Of a stretch of DNA of 48,013 nt, positions 48,009-48,013 are shown one piece after another. A program made the translations under genes and the position numbers. A model generated the notes under the pieces. It ran no database searches and was not told the DNA's origin. It worked only from the letters and a program-made list of their open reading frames with translations. The stretch is from Paenibacillus alginolyticus DSM 5050 = NBRC 15375. GTDB taxonomy: Bacteria; Bacillota; Bacilli; Paenibacillales; NBRC-103111. The stretch is taken from assembly GCF_000422905.1 (NCBI RefSeq), contig NZ_AUGY01000066.1, positions 1-48,013 on the forward strand. Direction: 5' to 3'. Each line of letters opens with the position of its first letter. Position 1 is the first letter of the stretch.

Positions 48009-48013
48009 GCCCC

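Noticed and set aside
1..48013. tRNA and rRNA genes
   Set aside because: I saw no cloverleaf with a GTTCRANNC arm or rRNA-like stretch. A tRNAscan-type search would settle this.

Overview
The window reads as a chromosomal segment of an endospore-forming, low-to-mid GC Firmicute of the Paenibacillus type. The basis is the gene order spo0A-spoIVB-recN-argR-tlyA-dxs-ispA-xseB-xseA-folD-nusB-asp23-accC-accB-spoIIIAH..AA-yqhV ... efp-yqhT-aroQ-yqhR-yqhQ-(small membrane protein)-yqhO-mntR, which is the Bacillus subtilis yqiG-yqhN order. It carries Paenibacillus-style additions: amaP and a DUF2273 gene beside asp23, and sulfolactate genes, a DUF441 gene and aspartokinase between yqhV and efp. Nearly all core genes are on the minus strand. 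Many starts are TTG or GTG with strong AGGAGG-type ribosome sites.

Left accessory region (1-6627). This is an AT-rich, damaged stretch: the end of an ISL3-type transposase, a small HExxH protein cut by that element, two Nudix genes that once formed an operon, a broken small membrane gene, a NucA/NucB-type nuclease gene beside a SUKH (SMI1/KNR4) remnant, and a broken tyrosine recombinase. A complete 3003-bp three-gene transposon (1279-4281: DUF6431-like protein, DDE transposase, ExeA/TniB-type ATPase) sits inside the second Nudix gene. Its 7-bp target duplication and the original TTG start of the victim gene can both be read, so the pre-insertion gene can be reconstructed.

Core block (6806-28488). 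This holds the sporulation master regulator (with three 0A boxes and a sigma-H-like promoter), the SpoIVB protease, DNA repair, arginine regulation, isoprenoid synthesis, exonuclease VII, folate C1 metabolism, NusB, envelope-stress Asp23/AmaP proteins, the start of fatty acid synthesis and the complete eight-gene spoIIIA operon with a sigma-E-like promoter. Four genes here (folD, nusB, asp23, accC) share a leader module: an AGTTT(T)...AAACT hairpin lying directly against the Shine-Dalgarno sequence.

Middle and right (28489-42960). A long palindrome precedes comA-comB (sulfolactate, a spore solute in Bacillus). Then come a DUF441 gene, lysC, efp, pepQ/yqhT, aroQ, yqhR, yqhQ, a small membrane gene, a patatin lipase, mntR, splB (spore photoproduct lyase), and a zinc uptake operon znuA-C-B with ccdA attached, which has a strong promoter and a Zur-like site.

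Right edge (42961-48013). An intact IS3-family element (1279 bp, AAA target duplication, A6G frameshift site) lies next to metG, which is controlled by a Met T-box leader. Beyond are yidD, a zinc-ribbon transposase-like protein lacking a DDE domain, and a 22-bp tandem repeat array running off the window, probably the end of another transposon.
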